From contig NC_061864.1 in the NCBI RefSeq assembly GCF_907164915.1, forward strand, positions 13,151,889-13,215,888: DNA of 64,000 bases, read 5' to 3'. Below are positions 47,601-61,700 of the stretch, one piece after another (the first letter of the stretch is position 1; each line of letters starts with the position of its first letter). The position numbers and the translations under genes are program-made. Source of the DNA: Impatiens glandulifera. Taxonomy: Eukaryota; Streptophyta; Magnoliopsida; Ericales; Balsaminaceae. The notes under the pieces are model-generated. The model did not search any database. It worked only from the letters and a program-made list of their open reading frames with translations, and had not been told where the DNA came from.

Positions 47601-50600
47601 TATATATATTCTCACACATAGCCCAACTACCCTAACATATACATAAATAACCCTTCACTATTAATAATTTATAATAAAAATATAAAATAATATACTAGGC
47701 TTTAGTGATAAGTGTATGTTTTTGGATTTAAAATCTCTATGGGCTGCCCTAGCTCATGAGCTAGCTGGGCTTTTACTGAGAGCAATGGATAAATTAATAG
47801 GATGAATATCATAATTAGTTATCGCACCTGAAATTTGTGTTGGACTCGGTCCTAGGAGGATTCATGGATGGGTGCAAGTTATGTTCTTTGTCGAGAGTGT
47901 AGTCTTTAGTTCTTTTTCTGGGGGTGGGGTGGGGTGGGGTGTGTGTTTGAATGTTGTGGTAGAGGTAGGTTAGAATAAATGATAGTGGACCTTTTACTTT
48001 TATAATCTTCATAAGGCGATAATGGCAGTTAGAATGCAATTTTCTTTGCAGTAAAGGTGGTCTTGATATGTTTGGGCATTACTGTAGTCACTTTTAACAG
48101 TACGTGAGGTCTCTCTAAATACAATTATGCTTAGTTTCTGACAACTTGAGGATACAACTGTTTTATACACATTCTAGTTACTAGCATTTGAGAAAGAGAA
48201 TCGAACTCTTATCCAGGACCAGGCAACAGGAAAGTTCTGTCTGGTATTAATATTGAATTACGCTAACTTTAAGAAACTGAAAACTTTGACATTTAATTTC
48301 TTTGAAAACATTTTTTTTTCAAATATTTCATCATACTATTGATTTAAATGAGATAATGTTATAAAATATAACTTAATTAAACATATATCCGTACATTTGA
48401 TTTGATGATGTTTTTGGTTTAAATTTAACTCCAACTCCAAATGTTTTCAAATAGGTGTACTCAAGAACACATTTTCATTTTTTTTGCTGTATATTTTAAC
48501 ACTACATTACATTTACATTTTTTAATGGATAAATTAGTGAAGAGAAGAAGGTGCCTTATACTCTAGTTGACTAATGGTCCATAATGTCAGGCGTGTCATC
48601 TTTTGTACTTCCATAGATTTTTTGGTTCTATAATGACTTCAACAATAGGTTATGATACTATGTTGGCAAGCCTTTCCTCTTGTTCATCTTGCCATTTAGT
48701 TTAGCAGCTGCTGACAAATGATCTCCTATTATTGGTGTACAGATCATTAAAAATGCAGATCTTGAAGAACTTCGAGAGTTAGGATCCGGTACATATGGAA
48801 CTGTATATCATGGGAATTGGCGGGGTTCAGATGTTGCCATTAAGAGAATCAAGAATAGCTGCTTTTCTGGGCGATCATCAGAGCAAGAACGTTTGGTGAG
48901 TCCTATCACATATCCTCTCCCATGTCATCTTTGCATATCTTCTATGTTGTACCTTCCATCTTTTTCTTCACTTTTTGATAATATAATTGTTTCTTCTTTT
49001 CACATTCATAATCTCTTTTAATACAAAATTGACCCTTTTCAAAAAATATTGTTTCTTCTATCCAATGGATTATTCTTTTCTGTTGTCTCAGACAAAAGAT
49101 TTCTGGCGAGAGGCACATATTCTTTCTACGCTTCACCACCCTAATGTCCTTGCTTTCTATGGGGTTGTCCCAGATGGGTCTGGGGGAACTTTAGCAACAG
49201 TTACCGAATTCATGGCAAACGGCTCACTTAGGAATGTCTTACTGAAGAAAGACAAGTAAAACATTGTCCATTTTCTTCCCATTTTATTTGCCTGTGGAAT
49301 TTTTTCATAACCTTAATGAAGAACTCATATTGCAGATTGCTTGATCATCGGAAAAAGCTTATAATTGCAATGGATGCAGCTTTTGGCATGGAATATTTAC
49401 ATTCAAAAAGTATTGTACATTTTGATCTGAAATGTGATAATTTGCTGGTCAATCTAAAGGATCCACAGCGACCCATTTGCAAGGTAAGAACTAGGGCTAT
49501 AATGGTGATTTCATGGTTTTAGGTGGCTGTATTTCCAACTATGAAGACACGGTGGATTGATGACATTCAATATTTTACAGGTAGGGGATTTTGGACTCTC
49601 AAGAATTAAACGTAATACTTTAGTTTCCGGAGGAGTGCGAGGAACCCTTCCATGGATGGCACCCGAACTTTTGAATGGTGGAAGTAATAAGGTTTCTGAG
49701 AAGGTTAGTTATTCCTACTTTGTAACTATGTTAAAATTGGTGGTTGTCATGAAAACCATCAGTGACTGGCTGTTTACATTACAGGTTGATGTTTTTTCAT
49801 TTGGCATTTCATTATGGGAGATCCTAACAGGAGAGGAACCCTACGCGAATATGCATTGTGGTACAATCATTGGTATGACACATGAATGCTCTTGTTGTTC
49901 CTTCCATTAGAAGTTTCTTCATTACACATATATGTGGAATAAGCTGTTACTTCTGCACCTCTGCGCCTGTTACAATCCTTACTAAGAGATATATATGAAA
50001 CCTAACAGAAACATAAAATATACCTATAGATTGAACTAAAAGCTAACAAATAATATTAAACTTTTAATTTTATGCCAAAAGGAAAATACTTGCGGGTTTG
50101 TTTGATTAAGGGTTATTCATCAATCAAATCATCAAATAAAATATCCTTCTTAGTTTTAATTTTTTATAATTTTCAAATCATCTGACCTTTCACAGTATGT
50201 TGAGATATATCAACATCCAAAATAAGTTGTAGCTGATTCTTACTCATACATATTAGGAACAAAATTTCCAGCTGTGTCAGGATCTAGGTTTGTCAAATCA
50301 AAAGAAGAGTTAGATGCGGTCACATTTTACAGTTGCGCACCCATATGGTGATCAAGGGCTTGTTTGATGCTCTGTTATTTAGAAATAATCCGATAGATTG
50401 TTTGAAAATAATCTTTTTGAGTAGAAAGTGAATTATTTGAGTCAAATTATCAAAGTACCCTTAACGTTATTTAAGAGATAAATTAAGAGTATCTTCTTAT
50501 TTTAATTGATGATTTGAATAATTTGATGGTTGATAGGTTGAAGGGGATGTTGAAACTAGCCCCATGTTTGATCTGCAATTATTTCGAAATAATCTGTTTT

Positions 50601-51241
50601 CTTTCTTCTGTAAAATATCTTGTTTGATGAAGAATTTGTTTATTTGGGTCAAACAATCAAAATATCCTTGGTATTTTAAAAATGTGACAAATGATAAAGT
50701 AAGGATACATTTAGTATTTAGTTAATGATTTGAATGATTGGGATATAATATGTGATTGTTGATGGGATAATGATCCAAATAACAAATCAACCACATCAAA
50801 CAATCCCCAAGAGGATACTTTATTTGAAGTTAATCCTTGAATGTGGCAAATATATAAAATTCTTTCCCTGACTTTCCAATTGCTAATAGTAATATACCAC
50901 ATTGAGCATCTTGCCTGTAAACTTGAGCACTCTTTATCCAAATAACTGCCACCAGATGTTTTATTATGCACATTTGAAGATGATTTACATTTAATTTGGG
51001 GTGTTTAATTTATTGGGCAAAAGGGGGAATCATAAAAGACATCCTAAGGCCTCCAATCCCGGAAAGCTGTGACCCTGAGTGGAGAAAGCTGATGGAACAA
51101 TGTTGGTTGACTGACCCTGCAACTCGGCCATCGTTCACGGAGATCACCAATAGGTTGCGGTCTATGTCTTCTGTATCGGTTCAAGCAAAAGCAAAAGCTC
51201 AAGATCATTCCACGTCAGCAAAGCCCAATATCATCATCTAG
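44671..51241 (+). CDS. PB1-domain Raf-like protein kinase (MAPKKK, B4 group)
   Basis: Eight coding exons: 44671-47208, 47282-47368, 48743-48895, 49092-49255, 49336-49483, 49581-49703, 49785-49872, 51024-51241, totalling 3519 nt (1172 aa). PB1 domain at about 167-256 ([31 protein letters not shown]). A long Ser/Asn-rich linker follows. The kinase domain is at about 882-1150: glycine loop [19 protein letters not shown] lysine, catalytic [10 protein letters not shown] (Phe in place of the HRD Arg), [21 protein letters not shown], and C-lobe [24 protein letters not shown] together with an N-terminal PB1 is typical of B4 Raf-like kinases. Family knowledge: several B4 members phosphorylate and activate SnRK2 kinases under osmotic stress. 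All catalytic elements look intact. The last intron (1151 bp) carries a MITE. The exact member is not resolved. Confidence 0.95.
47587..47610. repeat. TA microsatellite in Raf intron 2
   Basis: Pure alternating TA inside the 1.4-kb second coding intron. Confidence 0.9.
47920..47939 (+). other. G-quadruplex-forming motif in Raf intron 2
   Basis: Four adjacent G runs of 5, 4, 4 and 4 separated by single T (GGGGGTGGGGTGGGGTGGGG) on the coding strand. This is a textbook parallel G4 motif, so it would also exist in the pre-mRNA. Confidence 0.9.
50356..50808. mobile_element. MITE in the last Raf-like kinase intron
   Basis: The left end GGGCTTGTTTGATG and the inverted right end GGGGATTGTTTGATG form terminal inverted repeats. 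The interior is AT-rich and noncoding, with an internal CCCATGTTTGATCTGCAATTAT near 50560 that resembles a second end, so two related copies may be joined. A further GGGTTTGTTTGATTAAGG at 50095 may be another partial copy. Confidence 0.65.
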
Positions 51242-52437
51242 ATGTAGGAAGAAGAAGAAGAAGAAGACAGACACTCAATGTCAGAAACACTCCTCCCATT
51301 CTATCTGTAAGTAGTCTTATATGTTCATTGTTTATTCTTTCTTTTCTTTTTTTATGGTACATATAAAAAGAAGAAGAGACTTCAGATAATAGAGAAGTAA
51401 GACATATGGTGTGGGATTGTTTGTATTGTATAAAGGTCACCAGCTAGCAGTCTTATCACACTTATGGACTGCCATTTTTGTGAGTAATCCAGTATTCATT
51501 CATAAACATGTTTATTGCTAGCAGCCTTTCAATTCAAGTCGAGATTGATGATAATAGTTTGATCGGTTTCTTTATTCGTAACTCAAACCTAGCACACCAT
51601 TCCTTGACCCGACCTGAAATGAGCTACATACATCCATTTATAACACTTTATGTTTCTTAATCCGGCTTATAACTAAGTTTTGTTTTCTAACACGACATTC
51701 TCTTATATAACAGAAAAAAGTGTTTCCAAATGGATGATGTCTGATCTTGTTTCTAAGTATTGCTTGTTTAGGATGTCTTCAAGGTCTTTCACTACCTACC
51801 TTAGTAACAATTTAGCCTTTAAGTTGTTTTTTTAAACCATAAGTTGTCTTTAAATAAATGGTATATCACTAATATCAGTAGACTTCATCAATGGAAAACA
51901 ATGTCTTCTCTTGCACCATCCATTGAAGCTGAAGAGCTTTCACCATTGATAATTTTCATTTACTCTTTTTGCTAGTGTTCTTTTTCACTATGTTTTGCTT
52001 GATTTTCTTTGTTGTTTTTCCCCCTCTCCGGCCTCCCTGATTCTATTGTTATATTAATGTCTTATATTAAAAATAGTATAAACCCGGTTATGTAATTATA
52101 TTCAAAATCATTAATATTTAATATCATAAATTAAATACTATATTTAAAATATAAAAATTTGTTTGGTTTCATGAAATTTTGAATGAACTAATTCCTATAT
52201 TCTAAAAAAAAAACAGTTTTTAACACATTTGATTGATTTACTATTAAAATATTGATTTTAAGAAGGTAACACATGATAATTTTCACTTTAATATTTGCTC
52301 ATAATAAAATTTATTAAAACCTAAATTACAAAATCATTAAAACCAAATTACAAGCATGACACAATGTGCCATGAGACCCACGACTGTGTCATTTTTATTA
52401 CATTACAACATGACTACATGGTGTATATACTTTGGTT

Positions 52438-52475
<38 letters not shown>

Positions 52476-54763
52476 TATTTATGAGTATATTATATATAAA
52501 ATATAAATCAAAATATTTAAAATAATAGTTAAATTTAAAAATTAAACTAAAACAAATTTTATTTTAGAAAAATTAAAAAATAATTTTTTCGCAATGGACG
52601 GTAGCGTAAAATGAAAAAAAAAGTCAAAAAAACCCGTGAAAAAACAATTGTAAACATAAATAACAGACCTAATGTATACATGCAGCTTGGGTAATATCTA
52701 GATATTGAAGATACCCAAATGAAGTTAAAGTTGGAGTTCATACACAAATGAGTATAATATATAGTTGGAGTCCAGCTTTACATAAATGGATAAATGAAAA
52801 CACTTTTGTAATTAATTTTTACAACTAATCTTTTTTTAGAGCTTTATTTTGATATAACCAATCTCAAAATTTATTATAGAAGTTAAGATTAAATTAAATA
52901 AAATATTTTTAAGTAAAAAATAAATGAAAAAATATTTTTTTAGTAATTTTATAAATTTATTTTTTTTTGACAAATTATATTTATAAACTAAAAGAGTCAG
53001 GCCTAATGACTTCACTTACTAGTTTCCTAAAAATAAATAAATTTTGATTTAAAAAGTAAAATTTTACAAATGATTTTTTTATCAAAATTTGTAACATATT
53101 TTTAAAATTGTACTTTTATAGCTTTTTTTAACCAATTCTTTTAGTGACAACAATAAACTGAATAAATAGTTGTAATTTTGGGGGCATAATTCATATAATT
53201 GCAACATTTTTTATTTGCTGCTAAAGTAAGTTTTGAAGTTAATAAAAAATAAAACAAGCTTAGCAATTAAAATTGTGTGGTGTTTACAACTAATTATTGT
53301 AGAAAATCATTATTAATTGATTGTTTTCATAAAAAAAAAATTGCATAAAATTTGAGACTTAAGTTAATGAGTTGTAATTTTATATGTGCCAATATTTCAG
53401 TTCACTTTTGAAGGAGGAAAAACAATCTTATTGGACATAATAAATCTTGTGTAGAAAATAAAATAAAAAACTTTATTTTAATAAGTCATCTTGTTTAATA
53501 TATACCATCCTCTCTATTTTATGCTTTCCATTTTCTCTCCACACTTTAAGATTTTTTACCTAACTATTTTTTTTATTTAAGAATTAGGATATTACAATTC
53601 TACACAATACTAATTTTAACTTTATCAAATTAAATTTTTTTAACTAAGCTTTTGAAAATGGAGTAAATTATTGTTATATATATCCTAATATTTTATTCTA
53701 ACACAATTTTCAATTATTTGTCTATTTTTCTCTTGAAACAGTAAGATTACTTATTATTTATTTACTTACTACTAGGGAGAACACTTTTACTAGGCTAGTA
53801 AAAAAACCTAACCAAATAAACACAATTTATGAAATTGTTTGTTATAAATTAATCAGAAATAAAATGCTTGAACTTATAATATTATTTTATTTTATATAAA
53901 ATAAGATAATAATAATAATAATAATAATATAGAAAGTAAAAAAAAAAAAGAATAATTTTAGGAGGGCAATTAAGTAAGCTTTTGTACTAAAAATTATTGG
54001 CATAAAATATGAACTTGTGCATGTTAGGGTACAACTGAAGAGTTATAATGATCATGTGGTGGGTGCTGATTAGAGAGATCTCAAAAGAATATAAAGTACT
54101 AATTGGTTTATTAATTATGAACAAAATAAATTATTTGGATAGAATTATTAAGTAGATGAGAGCTAGCCCTTGTGGCACATGTATATGCCATACAACTTGA
54201 TATTTTTTTTATTATATATTTTTATGAATAAAACAAATTTGATTGATCAAAATTTCATCAAATCCCAACTGAGTTTTCATATTTGCAAACTCTAAAAATT
54301 CATTTTTCTGTTTTTTTTATATATTTATAAATATATCATCCACTTCAATTTAAATTGTTGGGACACATTTGAGACTAAAACATACCAGGATAAATACATA
54401 AACTCCAAAATTTCATTTTTCAAATAATACACACATTTAGTTTCTGATTTACAAGGAGATGAGAATCACAAGTCAACCAGTTCCCATGTGTGTGTCTAAT
54501 TATCTAATGAGAATAAGAATCTTTATATATTTATACAGCACTATAGATCTCTTGTGTGCTGTCTATAATTGATCACCTTCAGCAACATTAATTAATTAAT
54601 TTTGAATTATTATTCAATCAATAATTAATTGTGGTTCTAGCTATAAAAATAAATTTATTGATGTCACACAGAACATGCAGTTCAATATTTATTTATTTAT
54701 TTGTCATATATATGCATGTCATGTGGTCTAATACTAATTAATTAGGTTCCCAAAAAAATACAG
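51242..54763. other. AT-rich spacer
   Basis: Raf kinase 3' UTR at the left, including a GAAGAA tract just after the stop. The rest is low-complexity AT-rich DNA with a TA microsatellite at 52441-52470 and an AAT run near 53907-53930. No gene, RNA or intact transposon is recognised. Confidence 0.5.
52441..52470. repeat. TA microsatellite
   Basis: About 30 bp of uninterrupted TA in intergenic DNA. Confidence 0.92.
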
Positions 54764-55755
54764 ATGAAGATGAAGAAAGAGTTTGGGATAGCCGGTTATC
54801 AATTAATTCATAAGACAGATTCCAGCAATAGGGTTCTGCCAGTAAGTGAGGCGGCACTTCCACCGCCAATTGACGTGGCGACGGAGTCGCTGCCCGAGAA
54901 GAAGAAGAACAAAGATGATGACGATGATCAAACCGTTAAAAAGATTAAAAGAATTTCCATGATGAAAGACCTTATTAGATGGGCAACTACTGCTAAGTAT
55001 CAAAAGGGAGGAAAATATTTTGGAAGAAAGGTACCCCTTCTTTCTTTCTGCATTTTTAAAATAAATAAATTTGTAAATAAACCCCTTTCTGCATTTTAAA
55101 AAATAAATAATGGGTTATCAATTAATTTTGTAAATATTAATATCTTCAGGTATTACAATTAAGGAACAAGGCGGCTGCTTTAAGATCAATTCCAGATGAA
55201 GGGGAGTTGAATTGGAGTAATGATTCTCCAAAGATCAGTTTTAGATGGGATGTGGAGAGCTGCAGCAGCTCAACCATTTCCATGGCTTCTTCTTCTTCTT
55301 CCTTGGGAGTTCATGACTTATTCCTTTCTGCCTTGCATCCTTCTAATCACACAAAAGGAAATTGGATCACAACTGATTCTGAATGTAAGATTCTCCATAC
55401 TATACACTATTTCATACGAAAAAAAGTTTAATAAAAACATTTTTCGGATCTTTGCTTAATATTGGATTTTCTAGTTCTGAAATCGGAACATGTAATGATA
55501 GTCCATTTAGTGTTCACATATTGAAATTTTCGATAATTGTCTATTTATATTAACTATATTGTATTGGTGACTTAGAACAAAAACTAAATTTTACTTTATA
55601 TAATTACAAAATAATTATGTACACAAATATTTAAAAATAATAATTATTATTTTTAAAATATATCTCTATAATTTCATTTATTAATTATATCAAATTTTTA
55701 ATTATAACAGTTAATATATTGTCTTAATTTTGCAGTTGTGGTTTTAGAACTATGA
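54764..55755 (+). CDS. Conserved plant protein of unknown function, 173 aa
   Basis: Three exons: 54764-55030, 55150-55384, 55736-55755, totalling 522 nt. The third exon is only 20 nt and adds the ending FVVLEL. Seen: a basic/acidic low-complexity middle (KKKNKDDDDD), a basic amphipathic segment (KIKRISMMKDLIRWATTAKY), LQLRNKAAALRSIPDEGELN, a WDVESCSSSTIS serine-rich part, and the C-terminal motif GNWITTDSEFVVLEL. I recognise the ending TDSEFVVLEL from uncharacterised plant proteins but know no function. A second in-frame ATG lies two codons in. No transmembrane segment is seen. Confidence 0.75.
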
Positions 55756-58700
55756 TTGAGGAGAAGTGAAGAAGATATCTCATGGATGGAAGATGTTTTT
55801 AATTGTGAAATATTTATTTTATTTTGATCATAATGTTTGTTATTTTAAATTTTTGATTTTATGTAAATTCTTACATCTGTCCAAATCATTATACTCATCT
55901 ATCAACTCTCACACTAAAACAAACTCAATTTTTTTTTTTTTTTTTTTTATAAAAGGCTTAAAATTAATTGACCTTCTCTTCAAAGAGATTTAAGTTAACC
56001 CGGGCAATGGCATGGCAAACCAAGCAGCTCATTTATTATATATTTTCTTCTAAAAAAGAATAAATTTCTTAATTTAAACTAAAAATTTACTTAAAATATT
56101 TGGTTAACTATTTGTAAATATGAGATTATTAGTAATCACAACTGGAATCTATAAAGCTATCCGGATCTTCTGTTCTCAAGTCAACAAATTTCAATTTCAA
56201 ATATCAAATATCTTGGTTGATGTATTTCACATTTTCATTGAATTTTTTTTAATTAAAAATAAAAAACGGATTAAGTTTGTAACCCGTAATCACACTTAAC
56301 CATTTAATCCGACATAAAAAAAAAAAAAATGACATTAATATATTGGACATTAGAATGTCCACTTAAAAAACAAAAAAACAATGACAACATAAAATCCTAA
56401 TTTGACTTTTTTTAATAAGTTTGACCAATTTTTATTTTAGAATATAATGTAAATAAGAAGTCACTGAAAATTGATTTAATAATTATATGTTTAAAATTTA
56501 TTAAATGTATATTTAAAAAATAAATAATTGTACAAATTTAAAATTAACTATTTAATTTAAAACTTAATTCTATTTAGTAAAATAATTAATTAAAAATATT
56601 AAAAAATAAATATAAATGAAAATAATCAATATAAATATAAAATGAGAAAAAGAAAAATCAAATAATATGTTTAATTGGAAAAGAGTAATATAAAAAGTTG
56701 AATATTTTACGATGTCAACCGAAAATGTAGGTACTTTAGAAAAACAAACCGTAAAATGATTTACCCGGAACGAATTCTTTAGGTAGAAGAGAGAAATGTA
56801 AAATGGTTGATGCTTTTGGTAAAAAAAAGATGATTTAAGAAAACAAACATAAAACATGGATACAACTAAAAGAAATTCAAGTGGGACTAATTAACGAAGG
56901 CTGCACTAGTCTAATTTAATTATTAAATCAAATTTAATCTTCTTAATAAACTCTCAAATATCTATACTTAATAATTTCTCTAGAAATAAATAAATGATCA
57001 ATAATTAAATACGGCTTAATAAAAATAAACGCTTAATAAGTAGCGCATATATATTTTTTTAGAAAAAAAAAACGTACAATTTATGAATTAAGGCAAATAC
57101 AAACATTTGTCTTTATTTTGAGTGACATAAACAACAACAATAAATAACGTAATACAACAGGCAAACAACAACCACGATTACATGAAAATTAAGTCATTTT
57201 TTAAAGTATTTAAAGTTTAAACTAGTGACTTCCTCCTAAGCAATGTTATATCTTTAACAAATCAACAAATTTTTTTCACAAAATAAGTGATCAGTTTTCA
57301 TAAAAAAAATATCCTCCAAACTTGTTTAATAACATTTTGAACTCTAGAAAAAGCTCTCTAGTACGCATAGTTAGAACATGTTTGAGAGGCAATTCTTATT
57401 TGAAACTAATCTCATTAAAATGAAAATAAAACTTGTTAATTTAATATTTGATTTTTATTTTTTTAAATGACGTAAAAATAGTTTATTTTGAATAAAATGG
57501 TTAAAATATTATTAGGTAATATCTTAAATATTATAAAACAAATATATGAGTTAGCATTTTAGTTACTATTAATATGTTAAAAATGATTTACTTGGATGAA
57601 ATAATTATTTAAAAGTAATCTTAATTATGGTGTTGACAAATCTTAATTTCTAGAGTATGTTTGATATTAATTCTTAAAACTTTTTTTGACATTTGAAAAT
57701 AAAGATCATAAGTTTATATCAAAGGTTAGAATAAAAAGAAAATATTGAATGATATATTGAATTACATAAATTATGTCTATTATATAAACATTATATTGAG
57801 TTTATAAGAAAATTAATAATATAATATAATATTATATTATCACAATTTATATAATATTGTGATAATATCTTATTTATATTTTATTTTATATTCCAACATC
57901 AAATAACCTCCTAATATAGATGGGTTAAATTAAGTTTTATTATACTATAAAAAAAAATATTACTTTTATATTATTCAAATTAAATTATTAAAATATCTCT
58001 CTCATAGTTGTATGAAAGATTTTAAAGTTAATTCTATTTCATTTTAATATTTTATGTTAATATTTATAAAAATTAATTACTTAAAAAAGATTATTATGTG
58101 GACTTGGGACTGTGATCTCGTTACTCTTGAAAAAAGTCCTGTTAGGTGATTTTGCATTTTTTTAAAAATATTTTTGGGTTTTTAATTTTCTTCTTATTTT
58201 TCGTTTTAGTTGTGATTTGATGACTCTTTATTTTTCATAAATCATTTAAATATATATATATATATATATATATATACTGATTCCTCCTCTAGTTGATTGA
58301 TTATATGGGAACGTGATAACTTTTGGTTGATACTTGATATTATAGTTAAGTATTTTTTTCTGATATTTTTAAATTCTGTCATTATTTAAACTTTATATTA
58401 AACATTTCATTTTTTTTAAGATGATCATGGACACTTTTAAAAAAAGTTATATATATTTAAATGGTTGAAAGAATAGTTAGGTCGAAAATCAAACAAGGTC
58501 TTAGAGAGAAACATAGAAGAAATGGTATGAATTAGGAAAGTGGACGCAAAAGAGTCCAGATTCATGGGGGATTGATTTGAATATATATATATGTTGGTTC
58601 TTTAGTTAAGAACAAGTACAACCAACCAACCAACATGTAAGTAAGTAAACAGCAGACAGATCCATCTAATGATTTATAATCATCTTTAATTACCCATCCC

Positions 58701-58766
58701 ACAATAATAATTAAGGGGTCAATATTCATCGATTCATTCCTTGAATTCGATCATACACGACCGATA
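55756..58766. other. AT-rich spacer with possible MITE scraps
   Basis: No gene supported. 57360-57670 has GAACATGTTTGAGAGGCAAT and AGAGTATGTTTGATATTAAT, which recall the TGTTTGAT ends of the Raf-intron MITE. A TA microsatellite lies at 58250-58274. The last 200 bases before 58767 are the likely promoter and leader of the SDI-like gene. Confidence 0.45.
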
Positions 58767-61700
58767 ATGGAACTTGGTGGGAGCTCAAGGAAGAAGAAGG
58801 AGACCGATGATGATGAACTGTTTCGAGTCATTCACAAAGTCCCATCTGGCCATGGATCTTATGTTAAAGCCAAGTATGCTCAGGTATATATATATATATT
58901 ACTATTCATTTCATTCAACTTTACTTCTAATTTATATCCAAATATTCAATTATTATTATATATGTTAAAATGTCTGGTAATATATAGTTTTGATTCATAC
59001 CAAATACATATACATATGATTAAGAGATGGGTTGTTTCAATTTTATTCTTTTCCATTTATTTTTTTTCTATATTGGGATTTCAATCTTTTTATCTGTCAT
59101 TTCATATTGGGATTTCAATTCTATTCGGTTATCGGTTTATATATATATTGAGATTTCAATCAGTTCTTTTCGGTTATCTGTTCATATGTAATGGGATTTC
59201 AATTTTTCTCTCTTTCGATTCAATTCCTGATATTTTTTTCAATTCATGTGTGTTAGAGATTTAGATCTTAATTCTGCCAAATCCGTAAACCTCTGTTAGG
59301 TTGTAGTAATAAAAAGATTATCAAAATTGTTGTAAGATGGATTTAGATATCCAAACACAAAAATCTCAAAATAAAATAAATAAGAAATTTGTTGGGTCTA
59401 GATTTCTAAATTCACAAAAAGATATACATATTAGTTTTTTTTAATGAAGGGAGTTTATTTTGAGTGGTTAAAGAAATTGAAAATTTTGATCTCTTAAATA
59501 AGACCATATGACAATAGAGAATTGGCTTTAGATACTTAACCAACATAGGCTTTAATCATATATAACTTGATGTGTAATTTGTCTTATAAAAAGAGTGGCA
59601 GACTTTAGAGGAAATTAATTAATAAGCAATTAATATGTTCAACTTGAGAAGATCATTCATATTTAGGTCATGTTATTAGGCTAAAACAGATACATGATAA
59701 CTTGTTTTAAATATTTTTATTTTAATTTTAAATGGATTGAGTGTAAGAATGGTATTTGATATCTCAATAGATTGGTGTATTGTTAGATGATATACTTGGC
59801 TTCACTCGATAGTTGCTACATTCTCTTATGAGAATCAAAATCGAAAAGACTAACTAACACAAGGAAAATACGAGTGCGCCATCTTGGAGACCTTGTATTC
59901 GAACTATAGAAATCGCATGTTTGGATTAGAGATACCATTCACATCATCACTAGCTAATGTAGTTCATGGGGGACATCTTGATGGCCAAATGGCCACAAGG
60001 ATGAATATTGTTAGTGAAACCGAAATTGTGAACTTACAACATTGAAAAAATTGTTCTCGGATTTCAATCTTTTTTTTGTCAAATTTGTTATATATTTCAT
60101 CATGTTTACAAATACAATTTAGACTTAAATTAGATCATATTTAAAAGTTTTAAAAACTACTTTGTGTGTGGACTCTAGTTGTTCATTGATGGCTTCTTTC
60201 GTGTGAGTCATCTCTAAGTGCATTCATTGTTCTACCTTATGCAGTGTTTCATCTTGTCGACTGCTCTATGTATTCCAGCTTAGATCTGTTTTCTAGTTTG
60301 TTCTATTCTTTCCTCGGTTATCAGTTATCGAATTTCATTCTAGGCACTTCTAAAATATAGTGGACTACCCCTAGAAAATTCATAGTTACATTAACTATGT
60401 TCAAAAAGACAAAACACAACCTTACAAAAAAGAAGCTAACACAGAATTCTCCTGGTCCCATGTGTTCAGATATCCTGGTTCTTATTGGTGTTTTGAGGTT
60501 TTGGTGATAAATGTTTTTGGTTGAAAGTGAGTGTATATTTAATGTCTTTCTACCAGTGTTAGGTGATTTTTTTATGTCTTTTGAGTTGGTATCTTCATAA
60601 ATTATATGAACTGTGTTTATTGATTTTTCACTATCTTTTTGTCATCATCATAAAAGAAAAATTGAATCAATGAAATATTTTTCTCTTTAAAATAAGTTAA
60701 GCTAAGCTAAGCTGCTACAATAATTATGAAAATATACAGACTAAACTATTTAATTATTATATATTATTTTTGTTTTTGAGAAAACATATTTGTTTTTTTT
60801 ATTGCAGCTAGTAGAGAAGAATTTGGAGGTGGCAATAGTGTGGTTTTGGAAGGCAATAAATGAAGGAGACAAAATGGAAAGTGCACTTAAGGACATGGCT
60901 GTGGTAATGAAGCAACTTGATAGAGGCCAAGAGGCCATTGAAGCCATCAAATCCTTTAGACATCTCTGTCCCAAGAAATCCCAAGAATCTCTTGATAATC
61001 TCCTCATTGATCTCTACAAGGTCTGCATTCATTTTCATAAATTCAATTAAAACGATCTATCTTTAGATACAAAAATGATTAGATTTTGTGGGTTTTCTTC
61101 AGAAATGTGGAAAAGTGGATGAACAGATAGCTTTGTTGAAACAGAAGTTGAGGTTAATATACAAAGGAGAAACTTTCAATGGGAAGCCAACAAAAAAGGC
61201 TCGATCCCATGGGAAGAAATTGCATGTTTCTGTCAAACAAGAAATCTCAAGACTATTGGTAATTAAAAATAGAATAATAATAAAGAGCGGAAATTTAGTG
61301 TTATGGGAACGATGGGACAGTGACAACACTGATTGAATTTGAAAAAAATAGAATTTCTCTAATAGGATTTAAGTCAAGTCATGTGTTACCACATCATTCC
61401 CGACACCAATCATAACACCAAATATTCGTTCACTATCATTACTCTTAAAAATATTCTATGAACTATGTGTTATTTAGGCACAATTGTTATTATTTGATTA
61501 TGTTGTGTCATTGTAGGGAAATATTGGTTGGGCCTACATGCAAAAGCCCAATTACATGGCGGCTGAAGCGGTCTATAGGAAGGCCCAAATGATTGATTCG
61601 GATGTCAATAAAGCTTGCAACTTGGGCCTTTGTTTGATCAAACAGGCCCGATATGTCGAAGCTCGAACCATACTTGAGGAGGTGTTGCAAGGTCGAGTTG

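Noticed and set aside
58767..59264. 165-codon frame continuing past SDI exon 1
   Set aside because: Read-through of the first intron after the CAG|GTATAT donor. The translated tail is AT-rich Phe/Ile/Tyr filler.
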